From the NCBI GenBank assembly GCA_902774925.1, contig CACYKE010000001.1, positions 1 to 64,000 on the forward strand: 64,000 nt of DNA. The letters are read 5' to 3'. The notes under the pieces are model-generated. The model was given only the letters and a program-made list of their open reading frames with translations, ran no database searches and was not told the origin of the DNA. Origin of the DNA: an uncultured Prevotellaceae bacterium (lineage in GTDB: Bacteria; Bacteroidota; Bacteroidia; Bacteroidales; Bacteroidaceae). Below, piece by piece: positions 41,796 to 50,388 of the stretch. The translations under genes were made by a program, and so were the position numbers. The stretch's first letter is position 1, and every line of letters begins with the position of its first letter.

Positions 41796-42923
41796 TTATA
41801 GAGTGTGTCGCGGCTCTCCCGCGACAGCCCTGTATACCTCCGCCACTTGCCCCGCAACGTCGCGCCCCTCAAACCGCTTGATATATTCGCGGCTCTTGGC
41901 TATACGTTCCTCTCTGTCGCGGGCACCGCGAAGCGACATCTTTAACGCTTCAGCCATACCAGTAACATCGTCCGGCCCCACATAGCGACAATTCGGACCA
42001 CCAGCTTCCTCCAGACACGATCCTGTACAGGCTACTACGGGCAGTCCGGCAGCAATGGCTTCAATGATGGGAATGCCGAATCCCTCATAACGTGATGGAT
42101 AGACGAAAGCCTCGCCCAAAGCATAGATAGCTGCCAGGTCTTCATCCGGCACACCACTTAACAGGTGGATACGCTCATCCTTTGGTAATTCCTGGACATA
42201 GGGCGTCTGCTTACCTACCGCCACCAGGTGTATGTCTTTTGGCAGCAGGTCCAGTGCTTCTGTTGCCAGCAGCAGATTCTTCCGACGTTCGATAGTTCCT
42301 ACGTTCAATACATAACGGGCTGGTAGTCTGTAGCGTTCTCTTACCTTGGCTTTCCTTTCTGCTGTTACCACGGTGGAAAACCTTGGCGCAAAACTCTGGT
42401 AGATGACGCTGATGCGGTCTGCATATTCTGCTCCGCCCAGTTCGATGATGTCTTGCTTGGTACGTTCACTGATGGCGATGATGCGCTCTGCCTCGCACAG
42501 TGTCTGGCGGAATTTCCATTCGTAGATTTTTGTGTCTATCCAGTTGTAATATTCTGGATGTCGGAGGAAGATAAGGTCGTGGATGGTGACAACTCCGTGG
42601 ATACCTGCTTTGCGCAAACCGATAGGCAGTTCACCGGACAAACCATGATACACGCTGACACCGTCACGTTTCAGGTCCTTCACGATACCCTTCGTCCGCC
42701 ACCACGCCTTCCGTATGGCGCCAGATTTCCCTGCTGGGTAGCAAAACTGGGCGCCTTCTATCATCTGCCCCCTCAGTTCCTCATTCCCTTCGTCGGGTGC
42801 ATAGAGCCGTAGGTCCAGCGTGCTGTCGCCACACCGTAACAGGTCGTTCACCAGCGTCCGCCCGTAACTGCCCAGTCCAGTTCCGTTGCGCACTATCCGT
42901 TTTGCATCAACTCCAACGATCAT
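41796..42923 (-). CDS. Family 4 glycosyltransferase
   Basis: This 375-residue GT-B enzyme has the N-terminal 'RIVRNGTGLGSYGRTLV', a Rossmann C-terminal half 'YVLNVGTIERRKNLLLATEAL', and the donor-site 'VYPSRYEGFGIPIIEAIAAGLPVV' with the EX7E-type signature. It resembles mannosyl- or rhamnosyltransferases of capsule/LPS clusters and follows manC, so GDP-mannose may be the donor (inference). The ATG at 42923 is chosen; an upstream TTG is formed only by the repeat array. The last codons are written over a stem-loop element (41807-41825). Confidence 0.87.
   Translation of the reverse strand: MIVGVDAKRIVRNGTGLGSYGRTLVNDLLRCGDSTLDLRLYAPDEGNEELRGQMIEGAQFCYPAGKSGAIRKAWWRTKGIVKDLKRDGVSVYHGLSGELPIGLRKAGIHGVVTIHDLIFLRHPEYYNWIDTKIYEWKFRQTLCEAERIIAISERTKQDIIELGGAEYADRISVIYQSFAPRFSTVVTAERKAKVRERYRLPARYVLNVGTIERRKNLLLATEALDLLPKDIHLVAVGKQTPYVQELPKDERIHLLSGVPDEDLAAIYALGEAFVYPSRYEGFGIPIIEAIAAGLPVVACTGSCLEEAGGPNCRYVGPDDVTGMAEALKMSLRGARDREERIAKSREYIKRFEGRDVAGQVAEVYRAVAGEPRHTL
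41807..41825. repeat. 19-nt stem-loop element, copy 4 (diverged)
   Basis: GTCGCGG-CTCTC-CCGCGAC aligns with copy 1 base for base. Differences at two stem positions are compensated on the other arm (T-A to C-G, A-T to G-C). It lies in the final codons of the GT4 gene, 24 bp from the end of the HhH gene. Confidence 0.6.
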
Positions 42924-42964
42924 AACCAATAAACGTTAACCAATAACCATTAACCGTTAACCCT
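42923..42964. repeat. TAACC-N2 heptamer array (6 units)
   Basis: TAACCAA, TAAACGT, TAACCAA, TAACCAT, TAACCGT and TAACCCT run from the GT4 start codon to the manC stop codon, so the array is the entire intergenic gap. Confidence 0.85.
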
Positions 42965-44072
42965 AAATAAACTCGTCGCCGAATTTGATCTGTACTTCGT
43001 TGACATATTTCCTGACCAGTGCCGACGAGTCACCCTTCTTGCATATCAGTAGCACGTTGTCTGACTCTGCCACGATATAGCCGTCCAGTCCGTTGATGAC
43101 TCCAAGTCTTCCTTTTGGTAGTTTAATGACGTTGTTGTGAGAGTCCTCTATCATCACTTGCGAGTCTACCACCACGTTGTCGCCATCTCCGCGTTGTTTA
43201 CATTCGTAGATGGAGTGCCATGTGCCGAGGTCTGCCCATCCGAAGTCGCATTTCATCACGCAGACATCTTCGCACTTTTCCAACACGCCTTTGTCTATCG
43301 ACAGGTTGGGGTAGGCTGGGTAGTGTTCGTTGACGAATGCCATCTCCTGTTCGATGGTGTAATGTTCCAGTTCACCGTCGAAGCGCTTCAGCACTTCAGG
43401 GAACAGTCTGCGGAAACAGATATTCAAATAGCGGGCGCTGGCCAGGATGACTCCCGTGTTCCACAGGAACTCGCCCGAATCCATGAACATCTGGGCGAAG
43501 TCACGCTCTGGTTTCTCGACGAACGACTTTACGTGGCTGATTTTTGCCACTTTCACTATCTCCGGCATAATCAACTCTCCCTGCTGGATATAACCATAGC
43601 CAGGCTCAGGGCGGGTGGGCTGGACGCCCAGTGTTAACAGATTGTTATGTCTGGATACAAAAAGGAATGCTTCATGGATGTTATCGTAGAATGCTTCTTC
43701 GTTCAACACAAACTGGTCCGAGGGTGTAATCACCACATTGGCGTTGATGTCGCGACGGCATATCCGCATGTCAGCCCATGCTACGCTAGGCGCTGTTCCG
43801 CGATTCACGGGTTCCACCAACAGGTTCTCCTCATGCAGGTCCGGCAGTTGTTCTCTCACCAGAGGTGCATGCTCGCGGTTCGTACAAACGAGTATATTCT
43901 CTTTTGGTAGGATGCGGACGAAACGGTCAAAGGTTTGCTGCAGTTGGGTGCGGCCCACGCCGAAGAAGTCCAGAAACTGTTTGGGCTTGTGTTCACGACT
44001 GCAAGGCCACAGGCGTCGTCCCATGCCTCCTGCCAGGATAATGCAATAGTTCTTGTTGCTTTGTTCAATCAT
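42963..44072 (-). CDS. manC: Mannose-1-phosphate guanylyltransferase
   Basis: This 369-residue nucleotidyltransferase has 'CIILAGGMGRRLWPCSREHKPKQF' in outline (the GG.G.RLWP loop and KPKQF motif), 'ILVCTNREH', 'SDQFVLNEEAF', 'GYGYIQQG', 'FVEKPERDFAQMF' and 'MKCDFGWADLGTWHSIYE'. It makes GDP-mannose from GTP and mannose-1-phosphate for surface glycans. It lacks the C-terminal isomerase domain of bifunctional enzymes. In operon with the GT4 gene. Confidence 0.93.
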   Translation of the reverse strand: MIEQSNKNYCIILAGGMGRRLWPCSREHKPKQFLDFFGVGRTQLQQTFDRFVRILPKENILVCTNREHAPLVREQLPDLHEENLLVEPVNRGTAPSVAWADMRICRRDINANVVITPSDQFVLNEEAFYDNIHEAFLFVSRHNNLLTLGVQPTRPEPGYGYIQQGELIMPEIVKVAKISHVKSFVEKPERDFAQMFMDSGEFLWNTGVILASARYLNICFRRLFPEVLKRFDGELEHYTIEQEMAFVNEHYPAYPNLSIDKGVLEKCEDVCVMKCDFGWADLGTWHSIYECKQRGDGDNVVVDSQVMIEDSHNNVIKLPKGRLGVINGLDGYIVAESDNVLLICKKGDSSALVRKYVNEVQIKFGDEFI

Positions 44073-44195
44073 ATATATTAGAATAAGTGTTTGTTTCTGA
44101 CTGCTAAGGTACGGAAAATATCTTACTTAAACAAAAAAAACATGCTTTTTTATAAAATTTTCGTATTTCATGCATTGTAATTCGTTTTTTTTACT

Positions 44196-44203
44196 TACCT
44201 TTG
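44196..44203 (+). promoter_or_regulatory. -7 element of tRNA-Leu
   Basis: TACCTTTG, 12 bp before the mature 5' end, with ATTG about 18 bp upstream as a weak -33. Confidence 0.62.
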
Positions 44204-44214
44204 CACTCGCTTAA

Positions 44215-44296
44215 GCCCAGATGGCGGAATCGGTAGACGCGCTGGTCTCAAACACCAGTGGGGAAACCCATCCCGGTTCGAGCCCGGGTCTGGGTA
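44215..44296 (+). tRNA. tRNA-Leu (anticodon CAA)
   Basis: An 82-nt class II tRNA: acceptor GCCCAGA / TCTGGGT plus A73, anticodon arm CTGGT-CTCAAAC-ACCAG with anticodon CAA, a short variable arm and T arm CCCGG-TTCGAGC-CCGGG. CCA is not encoded. Confidence 0.94.
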
Positions 44297-44300
44297 CAAG

Positions 44301-44330
44301 ATAGGGCGGTCAAAACGACCGCCCTATTTC
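44301..44330 (+). terminator. Terminator of tRNA-Leu
   Basis: ATAGGGCGGTC and its exact complement GACCGCCCTAT form an 11-bp stem around five bases, followed by TTTC. Confidence 0.82.
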
Positions 44331-44720
44331 ATGAAAAAGCAAACAGGAGTTGTGAAACATGGTTCGTAAACATATCCCCTATATATATTAATAAGGTATA
44401 ACAAAAAAACATAAAATCGGCTTGCAATCTTAAAAATTCAAAAAAATGTGGAAAAAATCCCTATTTTGCCCCTCTACCCCCCTCGAAAAGCAATTTTTTT
44501 GCACAAAAATGAAAAAAAAGTCCAAAAATCCTTGCAGATTCGCGAATTAATGCCTATATTTGCACCCAAAAACGTGGCTCCATGCATGTGGAACGGCTGC
44601 GTGGCGTGTGAAATAGCGCGCGAAATGGACGTTAAACAATTATATAAAATTGCGTAAAATAACAGAAAATATAGAGAACAAATAAATTCTTTTTTTTATT
44701 ATTAATTTAATTTTAATCGT
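44331..44720 (+). other. AT-rich 390-bp gap holding the DUF4988 promoter and a long leader
   Basis: No credible gene is seen; a 69-codon frame starting at 44448 contains the promoter and has no family features. The promoter is CTTG (44531-44534), 20 bp, TATATTTG (44555-44562). The leader from about 44567 to 44720 is some 150 nt, long for this window, and includes the small hairpin TCCA-TGCATG-TGGA and a very AT-rich stretch before the ATG, which may favour strong translation. Confidence 0.6.
44531..44562 (+). promoter_or_regulatory. Promoter of the DUF4988 surface lipoprotein gene
   Basis: CTTG, 20 bp, TATATTTG followed by a long untranslated leader. Confidence 0.65.
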
Positions 44721-47700
44721 ATGAACAAAAAAATTTTGAGTGCAATGCTTTCGGTGGCAATGTTATTTGCTGCTGGTAGCGCATTTGTTTCTTGTAAGGA
44801 CTACGATGACGACATCAAGAACTTGCAGGGACAGATTGATGGTCTCAAACAGACGATCGAAGCGATTCAGGGTAAGATCAATGAAGGTGTTATCCTGAAG
44901 GACGTCAAGTCGATTACCAATGGTGTTCAGATTATTCTTGCTGACGGTACGACGTACAACGTTACCAACGGTAAGGATGGCGCCTCTGGTAAAGATGGTG
45001 TCACTTGGACCATCGGTACTGATGGTTACTGGTACAAGGACGGTGTGAAGACCGACTACAGAGCCATCGGTGAGAAGGGTGACAAAGGTGACAAAGGTGA
45101 CAAGGGTGACAAAGGTGACAAGGGTGACAAGGGCGACACCGGCTCTGCTGGTTCCGATGGTCAGCCTGGTCAGGACGGCCAGAGCGGTTCTTCTGCTGGT
45201 ACTGGTATCTACTATGTGCCCAATGCTGAGACTGGTTGCTTCGACAAGTACCAGGATGGTAAGTTCGTTGAGCACACCAACATCAGCTTCGTAACTCACA
45301 GTGACACTAACAGTGGTGTTATCACAGCTGTTAAGACCAACGACTATCTGTATCTGTACGGTGTAGAAGGTGGTGAAGGTGCTTTGAAGCAGGTTGCTAT
45401 TTCTTTGGCTGCTGATCTGAAGGGTCTTGTATTCGTTCCTCATCTCTACCTCGATGGTATTGAGAGTATCGAATATCCTTGGATTGGTGACACCATCCTG
45501 CGTAAAATGACTCTTCCTGGTTTCTGGAAGAACCTGAGTCATCATACTTCTGAGACTGGCGATCGTCAGGATATCGATGATATCGATTTCGACTATCTCC
45601 CCAACTTCTTGGGTCGTCAGCTTTACTATGATGGAACTACTGCAGGAAATGTGATTCTCACACAGAGGTATGTACGTAGCTCTGCTGATGCAGATCCCGA
45701 TCATCGTATTTACTGGCGTGAGCCTTCTTGGCCTACTGATGAGTGGATCTTCGGTCCTGCTTGGGAAGTTTGGTATCACCTGAATCCGTCAAGTGCACAG
45801 GTTGACTACGATGCCAATGCTCCTAAGTTCAATGTTCTTGAGCCAGATGTCGTTTACTACAACACCCGTGCTGCTGCATCTACTCTTGGCGTATCATCTC
45901 CTCAGGAGTTCTATGAGCTCTATGACTTCACCAAGAAGTCTGGCAATAACTTCGCTCGTGGCGCATGGCGTACTGACGTTGCCGTTCCTAATACTAAGAC
46001 CTTCCGTAAGGATGGAACAGGTATTGTATATGTTGGTCTGCAGATTGCTCATCCCGACAAGTTGGCTCCTTGGCCCACAGACGAGACCATCAATCCTAAT
46101 GGTAACACTAATAGCACTGTTAGCTATCCTGCTAACCAGTCTGGTAACAACCAGCCCTTCGCTGGCGACAAGACCAGTGAGTCTTATCCTTACTATGGAA
46201 GCTGGTATGGCTGGGCACGCTATAAGTATGACAAGAACAACAGCGACAACACGATCGCTCTGCAGATGCAGACTGCTCCTGATGAGCAGGTTACTTCTGA
46301 CTATGCTCTGATTGTTCCGACTCACGTTCAGCTCGAGGGTCTGATTTGGGACAAGAAACCCATGTATATTGAGCCTAAGATCAATCAGTTCGCCGGTGGT
46401 CCTGGAACCCGTATGGGTGACGAGGAAGGTTGGGCTATTGATGAGTACCAGAACTGTACTGTAGTTGACGATCCTAAGTCTCGTATTCACGTTTGGGACT
46501 CTCCCGAGGAAGCTCTTGCTGATCCCGATGGCGCCGCTCTCGAGCTCTATGCTCAGGATGCTGCTGGTATCGACCTGAAGCCTTACCTTGGTGTTCACTA
46601 TGTACGTGAGAACCTGAAGAAGCGTGAGACTGCTCCTGGTGTATACAATGCAAAGGCATATGATATTTGTACTCTTCACTATGGTGAGGAGAAGGCTTGG
46701 GGCCTGCACTATGAGTATGAGTTCGTTGACTATCTGAACAGCTCAAACAATACTCACGACTCTCGTTATGCTTCGTTCCAGTCTTGGATTCCTGAGGGTC
46801 TCAATGAAGGTGAAGTTATCACTGGTTGGAACAAGACCACTGATCAGACTGGTATTGTTATCGCTAAGAGCGTAAACTCTGAAGGTAAGACTATTAATAC
46901 CCGTTCTACCACTTCTACTGACCGTGAGCCTCTGGTTCGCGTCATGTTGAAGAACGAAGCTGGTGATGTTCTGCTCGATGGTTATATCCTGCTCCACATC
47001 AACTACACTCCGCTTAACATTAATGTTACTAAGTATGAGAATATGGAGCATACCTTCAATCTGTGTGATCCTATTTCTCACTTCACTACTTGGGCACAGT
47101 TCTCTAAGTGGATCCTGCAGGATGCACTTGATGGCCGCTTCGTTATTGACGCAGCTGTTGACAATACAGGTATGGAGATCCTGTCATTCGATGATTATTA
47201 CTGGGCAATTTGTAAGGAGAATCCTAGTGGTGCTCCCGTTCAAACCGATGACCAGAAGTATGTGACTCCGAAGGCATTCCCCGTATCAGTTCCTAACCCG
47301 TACAATCCTCTGGATGCTCACTTGCAAGGTTATCAGTTGAAGATTTTCAACTTCGGTAAAGATATCTATGGTAAGGGCGGTCGCATCAAAGAAGAGGGTA
47401 AGGAACTTGTTGGTGACGATGGTTATGGTCTGCCTCCGACACGTGGTTACTCGAATGAGGAGTTGTCAAACACATTTGAAGACAAGGAACTCGGTGACGC
47501 TGTATACTTCCCGAATGGTGAAGGTACAACTAACCACACCTTCTCTTGGTCTCTCACTGAGGAAGAAATTGAGTACTTGACTCATGACAATGAGAATGCT
47601 CTTAAGGATGGTATCAAGGTTGTACGTTGGATTGCTTTCGTAGCTAAGGACGAGGTTCGTGGCCGTGCGGTTAACAACTACAGCGCTCCATATCCTTACA

Positions 47701-49766
47701 TTTGGGTGAAGATGACTTACATCTTGAAACGTGATGCTATTGCATACAAGTACGTTGAGAAGATTAACAACTACTGGTATAACTATCAGAGTGGTGATGG
47801 TGCTGGTTGGTCAGGTATCCTCTTCGATATTCAGGCTCCTGGTAACTACAGCAAGCCTCGCACGAAGGATCAGCGTTGGATCAGCTACATCAGCCAGACT
47901 ATGACTGCTGACGGTATTGACAACCACTATAAGCTTGTTAAGACTTCTGGTGCTAACGCTAATAAGGAATGTGGTCACTCTAAGTATTACTTCGCTCCGA
48001 AGGAATATCAGATTACTGCTAAGACCATGATTAATGGTTATGCTGATGCTTCTATTAAGGACATCAATGGTAAGGCTAATAATGAGGATCTGACTACTTA
48101 TACAATTACTCCGCGTAACATCACTACAGACGGTAAGATTTATAGTGAGCCTGCTGCTGGACGTAAGTTTAATATTCCTAGTTCATTCAATCCTGTAATT
48201 GCAGCTAATCCTAATTATTATGTTAATACTGGTGAGTGGAATCAGTTGTTCTGCAAGTATGTATATCCGCACAAGTATGACAACATGTATATGGATAAGT
48301 CAGAATGGTGGACCCATAATAAGCTTGCTAATGCTTCTCCACGTTTCCATCACGTTGGTAATGCTGCTCCGAAGGCTGGTAATAACGCAGCTGACATCCG
48401 TTACATCAATACTCCGACGTTCCACAACTTCATCGACTTCTTACCCAATGAGGTTAACGTTAAGGTCAAGGCAGATCAGCATGAGTGGAAGGAGTCTACT
48501 CTGAAGAAGACTCTGCAGGAGTGCGCTATCCGTTACAACGACGGTGTGTTCAACGACACTATTCTGTATGCTTACAACCACAAGACTAAGGAGTATACCG
48601 CTATTGCACGTATCAATACTTACGAGCAGTACAATAATGGTTCACTCAACGACTCTTGGCGTGAGGCTGGCTCTATCGAGCTGATTCACTGGCTGCCTAT
48701 CGGTGCTACTGCACAGGATGTTAAGGACGGTAAGGCTATCGAGAACCTCGTTCTCTATGATGTGCTGAATGCTCTTGGATATCCGATGAAGCGCAATGCT
48801 GATGGTACTGTTTCTGGTTGCGACTTTGACAATGCTCGTCAATTCATCAACAAGCAGTTCCGTGCATGGGTTGGTGTTGTAGCTAACAATGGTTGTGATG
48901 TTGCTCTCTATGTTGCTCAGGGTAATGGTGATGAAAAGGGTACTTCTCCCGCAACAGGTATCCGCGATGACTACGACGCAGCTCTTGATAATGCCATCGA
49001 GGCTAATGGTCCTCTGAAGAATGGTCGTGTCGTTGAGAATACTGTCAATGCTGGTGGTCTTACCATGTACATTGCAGCTCCTGCTGATGAGCACAAGTAC
49101 AATCCTGTTGCAACACTGCTGACTTCTTGGCAGCGTCCTATCAACCTCGACGAGACTCCAATTGAAGCAGCTCTCGATGCTAAGACAGGTGAGAATGTTA
49201 TCTATCTGCTCGACTACCTGAAGTTGTTCGACTGGCGTGGTGACAAGCCTAAGAAGGATGGTTACATGTATGACAACCACTACTGGTTCTGGGCATACTA
49301 CAATGTCAAGGGTATCATGGTTGATATGCGTACCAACAAGATCTGGACTAACATGCATCAGGATAATGTGAACACCTTCGTTCCTCTGAATCAGGTATCT
49401 ACCCGCGCTCATATTTGGGCTGGTGCACCTTACTACGATAACCGTGAGGCTTACTATGGTGAGGGTTGGAACAACATCGGACAGTATGCAGCTGGTCAGG
49501 CTCCTGACTATAACGACTGGAAGCTTGATACTAACGGCTACTATGCTGGTCAGGATCAAGAGCCTTATATCGAGTCTTGGATGGGTATCAAGCCGCGTAA
49601 CACAAGCAAACTTGCTAGGTTCGGTTCGATCTTCTATGAGAACAACGGTGACAACGTTGAGGTATTTGACGTCATCATTCCTGTTACCATCTTCTACGAG
49701 TGGGGTTCTCAGAAGTACTACACGAAGTGGCGCATCGATACCACTCATGGTCGTAGCAATGATTAA
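44721..49766 (+). CDS. Giant DUF4988-type surface lipoprotein with collagen-like repeat
   Basis: 1681 residues. A lipoprotein signal peptide ends 'GSAFVSCKDYDDD', followed by a short coiled coil ('IKNLQGQIDGLKQTIEAIQGKI', about 30-51) and the DUF4988 / PL29-N-like region. A collagen-type Gly-x-y run follows (about 117-160: GEK, six GDK, GDT, GSA, GSD, GQP, GQD). The remaining ~1500 residues are beta-rich, with many Trp, Tyr and Asn and no enzyme motif that I can see. Codon choice is strongly biased (GGT, GCT, AAG, AAC, CGT), unlike its neighbours, suggesting very high expression. It is monocistronic with its own promoter and a strong terminator. It may be a major cell-surface structural protein. 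Confidence 0.82.
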   Translation: MNKKILSAMLSVAMLFAAGSAFVSCKDYDDDIKNLQGQIDGLKQTIEAIQGKINEGVILKDVKSITNGVQIILADGTTYNVTNGKDGASGKDGVTWTIGTDGYWYKDGVKTDYRAIGEKGDKGDKGDKGDKGDKGDKGDTGSAGSDGQPGQDGQSGSSAGTGIYYVPNAETGCFDKYQDGKFVEHTNISFVTHSDTNSGVITAVKTNDYLYLYGVEGGEGALKQVAISLAADLKGLVFVPHLYLDGIESIEYPWIGDTILRKMTLPGFWKNLSHHTSETGDRQDIDDIDFDYLPNFLGRQLYYDGTTAGNVILTQRYVRSSADADPDHRIYWREPSWPTDEWIFGPAWEVWYHLNPSSAQVDYDANAPKFNVLEPDVVYYNTRAAASTLGVSSPQEFYELYDFTKKSGNNFARGAWRTDVAVPNTKTFRKDGTGIVYVGLQIAHPDKLAPWPTDETINPNGNTNSTVSYPANQSGNNQPFAGDKTSESYPYYGSWYGWARYKYDKNNSDNTIALQMQTAPDEQVTSDYALIVPTHVQLEGLIWDKKPMYIEPKINQFAGGPGTRMGDEEGWAIDEYQNCTVVDDPKSRIHVWDSPEEALADPDGAALELYAQDAAGIDLKPYLGVHYVRENLKKRETAPGVYNAKAYDICTLHYGEEKAWGLHYEYEFVDYLNSSNNTHDSRYASFQSWIPEGLNEGEVITGWNKTTDQTGIVIAKSVNSEGKTINTRSTTSTDREPLVRVMLKNEAGDVLLDGYILLHINYTPLNINVTKYENMEHTFNLCDPISHFTTWAQFSKWILQDALDGRFVIDAAVDNTGMEILSFDDYYWAICKENPSGAPVQTDDQKYVTPKAFPVSVPNPYNPLDAHLQGYQLKIFNFGKDIYGKGGRIKEEGKELVGDDGYGLPPTRGYSNEELSNTFEDKELGDAVYFPNGEGTTNHTFSWSLTEEEIEYLTHDNENALKDGIKVVRWIAFVAKDEVRGRAVNNYSAPYPYIWVKMTYILKRDAIAYKYVEKINNYWYNYQSGDGAGWSGILFDIQAPGNYSKPRTKDQRWISYISQTMTADGIDNHYKLVKTSGANANKECGHSKYYFAPKEYQITAKTMINGYADASIKDINGKANNEDLTTYTITPRNITTDGKIYSEPAAGRKFNIPSSFNPVIAANPNYYVNTGEWNQLFCKYVYPHKYDNMYMDKSEWWTHNKLANASPRFHHVGNAAPKAGNNAADIRYINTPTFHNFIDFLPNEVNVKVKADQHEWKESTLKKTLQECAIRYNDGVFNDTILYAYNHKTKEYTAIARINTYEQYNNGSLNDSWREAGSIELIHWLPIGATAQDVKDGKAIENLVLYDVLNALGYPMKRNADGTVSGCDFDNARQFINKQFRAWVGVVANNGCDVALYVAQGNGDEKGTSPATGIRDDYDAALDNAIEANGPLKNGRVVENTVNAGGLTMYIAAPADEHKYNPVATLLTSWQRPINLDETPIEAALDAKTGENVIYLLDYLKLFDWRGDKPKKDGYMYDNHYWFWAYYNVKGIMVDMRTNKIWTNMHQDNVNTFVPLNQVSTRAHIWAGAPYYDNREAYYGEGWNNIGQYAAGQAPDYNDWKLDTNGYYAGQDQEPYIESWMGIKPRNTSKLARFGSIFYENNGDNVEVFDVIIPVTIFYEWGSQKYYTKWRIDTTHGRSND
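45069..45140 (+). repeat. GGTGACAAR 9-nt repeat encoding the collagen-like run
   Basis: Six near-identical GGTGACAAA/GGTGACAAG units follow GGTGAGAAG and encode the Gly-Asp-Lys triplets. The DNA repetition makes the number of triplets prone to change in frame by slippage. Confidence 0.75.
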
Positions 49767-49807
49767 TGATTTAATAGGTTCTTAATAAGATTCTAATGCT
49801 CTAACAG

Positions 49808-49847
49808 GAGAGTGCGTCTCGCAGAGAGCGGACGCACTCTCTTTTTT
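49808..49847 (+). terminator. Terminator of the DUF4988 gene
   Basis: GAGAGTGCGTC and GACGCACTCTC form an 11-bp perfect stem followed by TTTTTT. Confidence 0.9.
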
Positions 49848-49869
49848 ACTTCAAATAGGATATAAAGAA

Positions 49870-50367
49870 ATGAAAAATTTTAGTTATCTGCTGATTGCAG
49901 TAGCCCTGCTTTGTTTGGCTACAGCTTGTTCTAACAAGAAAAAAACACGTGAAGAGCGTATTGAAGAGTTCCGCAGTATGTTGACTACTTCGGATACTAC
50001 ACAGATGCTCCAGATTTGTGATAATGCCATGGAGCAGTTAAAAGGTAAGAAGATTGATGAAGTGATAGCTACACTTTATGAATATAATGATAGTACAGAG
50101 GAATTGACTCAGTTGACGGATCAGATGAAGAAACGTCTTTCCCGTCGTTTTAAGATGTTCCCCGTATTGAGCTATAACCGCCAGTACTTTTCCTTCATGC
50201 TTGAAGGCTGCAACGATGTGAAGTATGAGGTGGTATTTGCTACTCCTGAACAGACTGGTGCAGATTCTGCTAAGACGATGTACATGTTTAATCCTGTCAA
50301 GGTTGACGGTGAATGGAAACTATGTGTTAAGTCTGCTAAGGATGACCACGATGAAACGTATGAATAA
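49870..50367 (+). CDS. Small lipoprotein of unknown function
   Basis: This 165-residue protein has a lipoprotein signal 'LLCLATACSNKKK' and an acidic/helical first half ('REERIEEFRSMLTTSDTTQMLQI'). The second half is beta-rich ('YNRQYFSFMLEGCNDVKYEVVF', 'NPVKVDGEWKLCVK'). I do not recognise a named family. It lies between two surface-protein genes, 21 bp before the next start, and may be co-transcribed with that gene. Confidence 0.72.
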   Translation: MKNFSYLLIAVALLCLATACSNKKKTREERIEEFRSMLTTSDTTQMLQICDNAMEQLKGKKIDEVIATLYEYNDSTEELTQLTDQMKKRLSRRFKMFPVLSYNRQYFSFMLEGCNDVKYEVVFATPEQTGADSAKTMYMFNPVKVDGEWKLCVKSAKDDHDETYE

Positions 50368-50388
50368 AAATTACAAATATAAAATAAA

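Noticed and set aside
42923..42964. CRISPR-like array
   Set aside because: Units of 7 bp without unique 30-bp spacers and no cas genes in the window; the same holds for the other short arrays.
44448..44657. 69-codon frame before the DUF4988 gene
   Set aside because: It spans the promoter and the start of the leader, and its translation has no features of a real protein.
45069..45140. Treating the GGTGACAAR repeat as part of the nonamer element family
   Set aside because: It is fully explained by the collagen-like Gly-x-y coding repeat and has no variable spacer.
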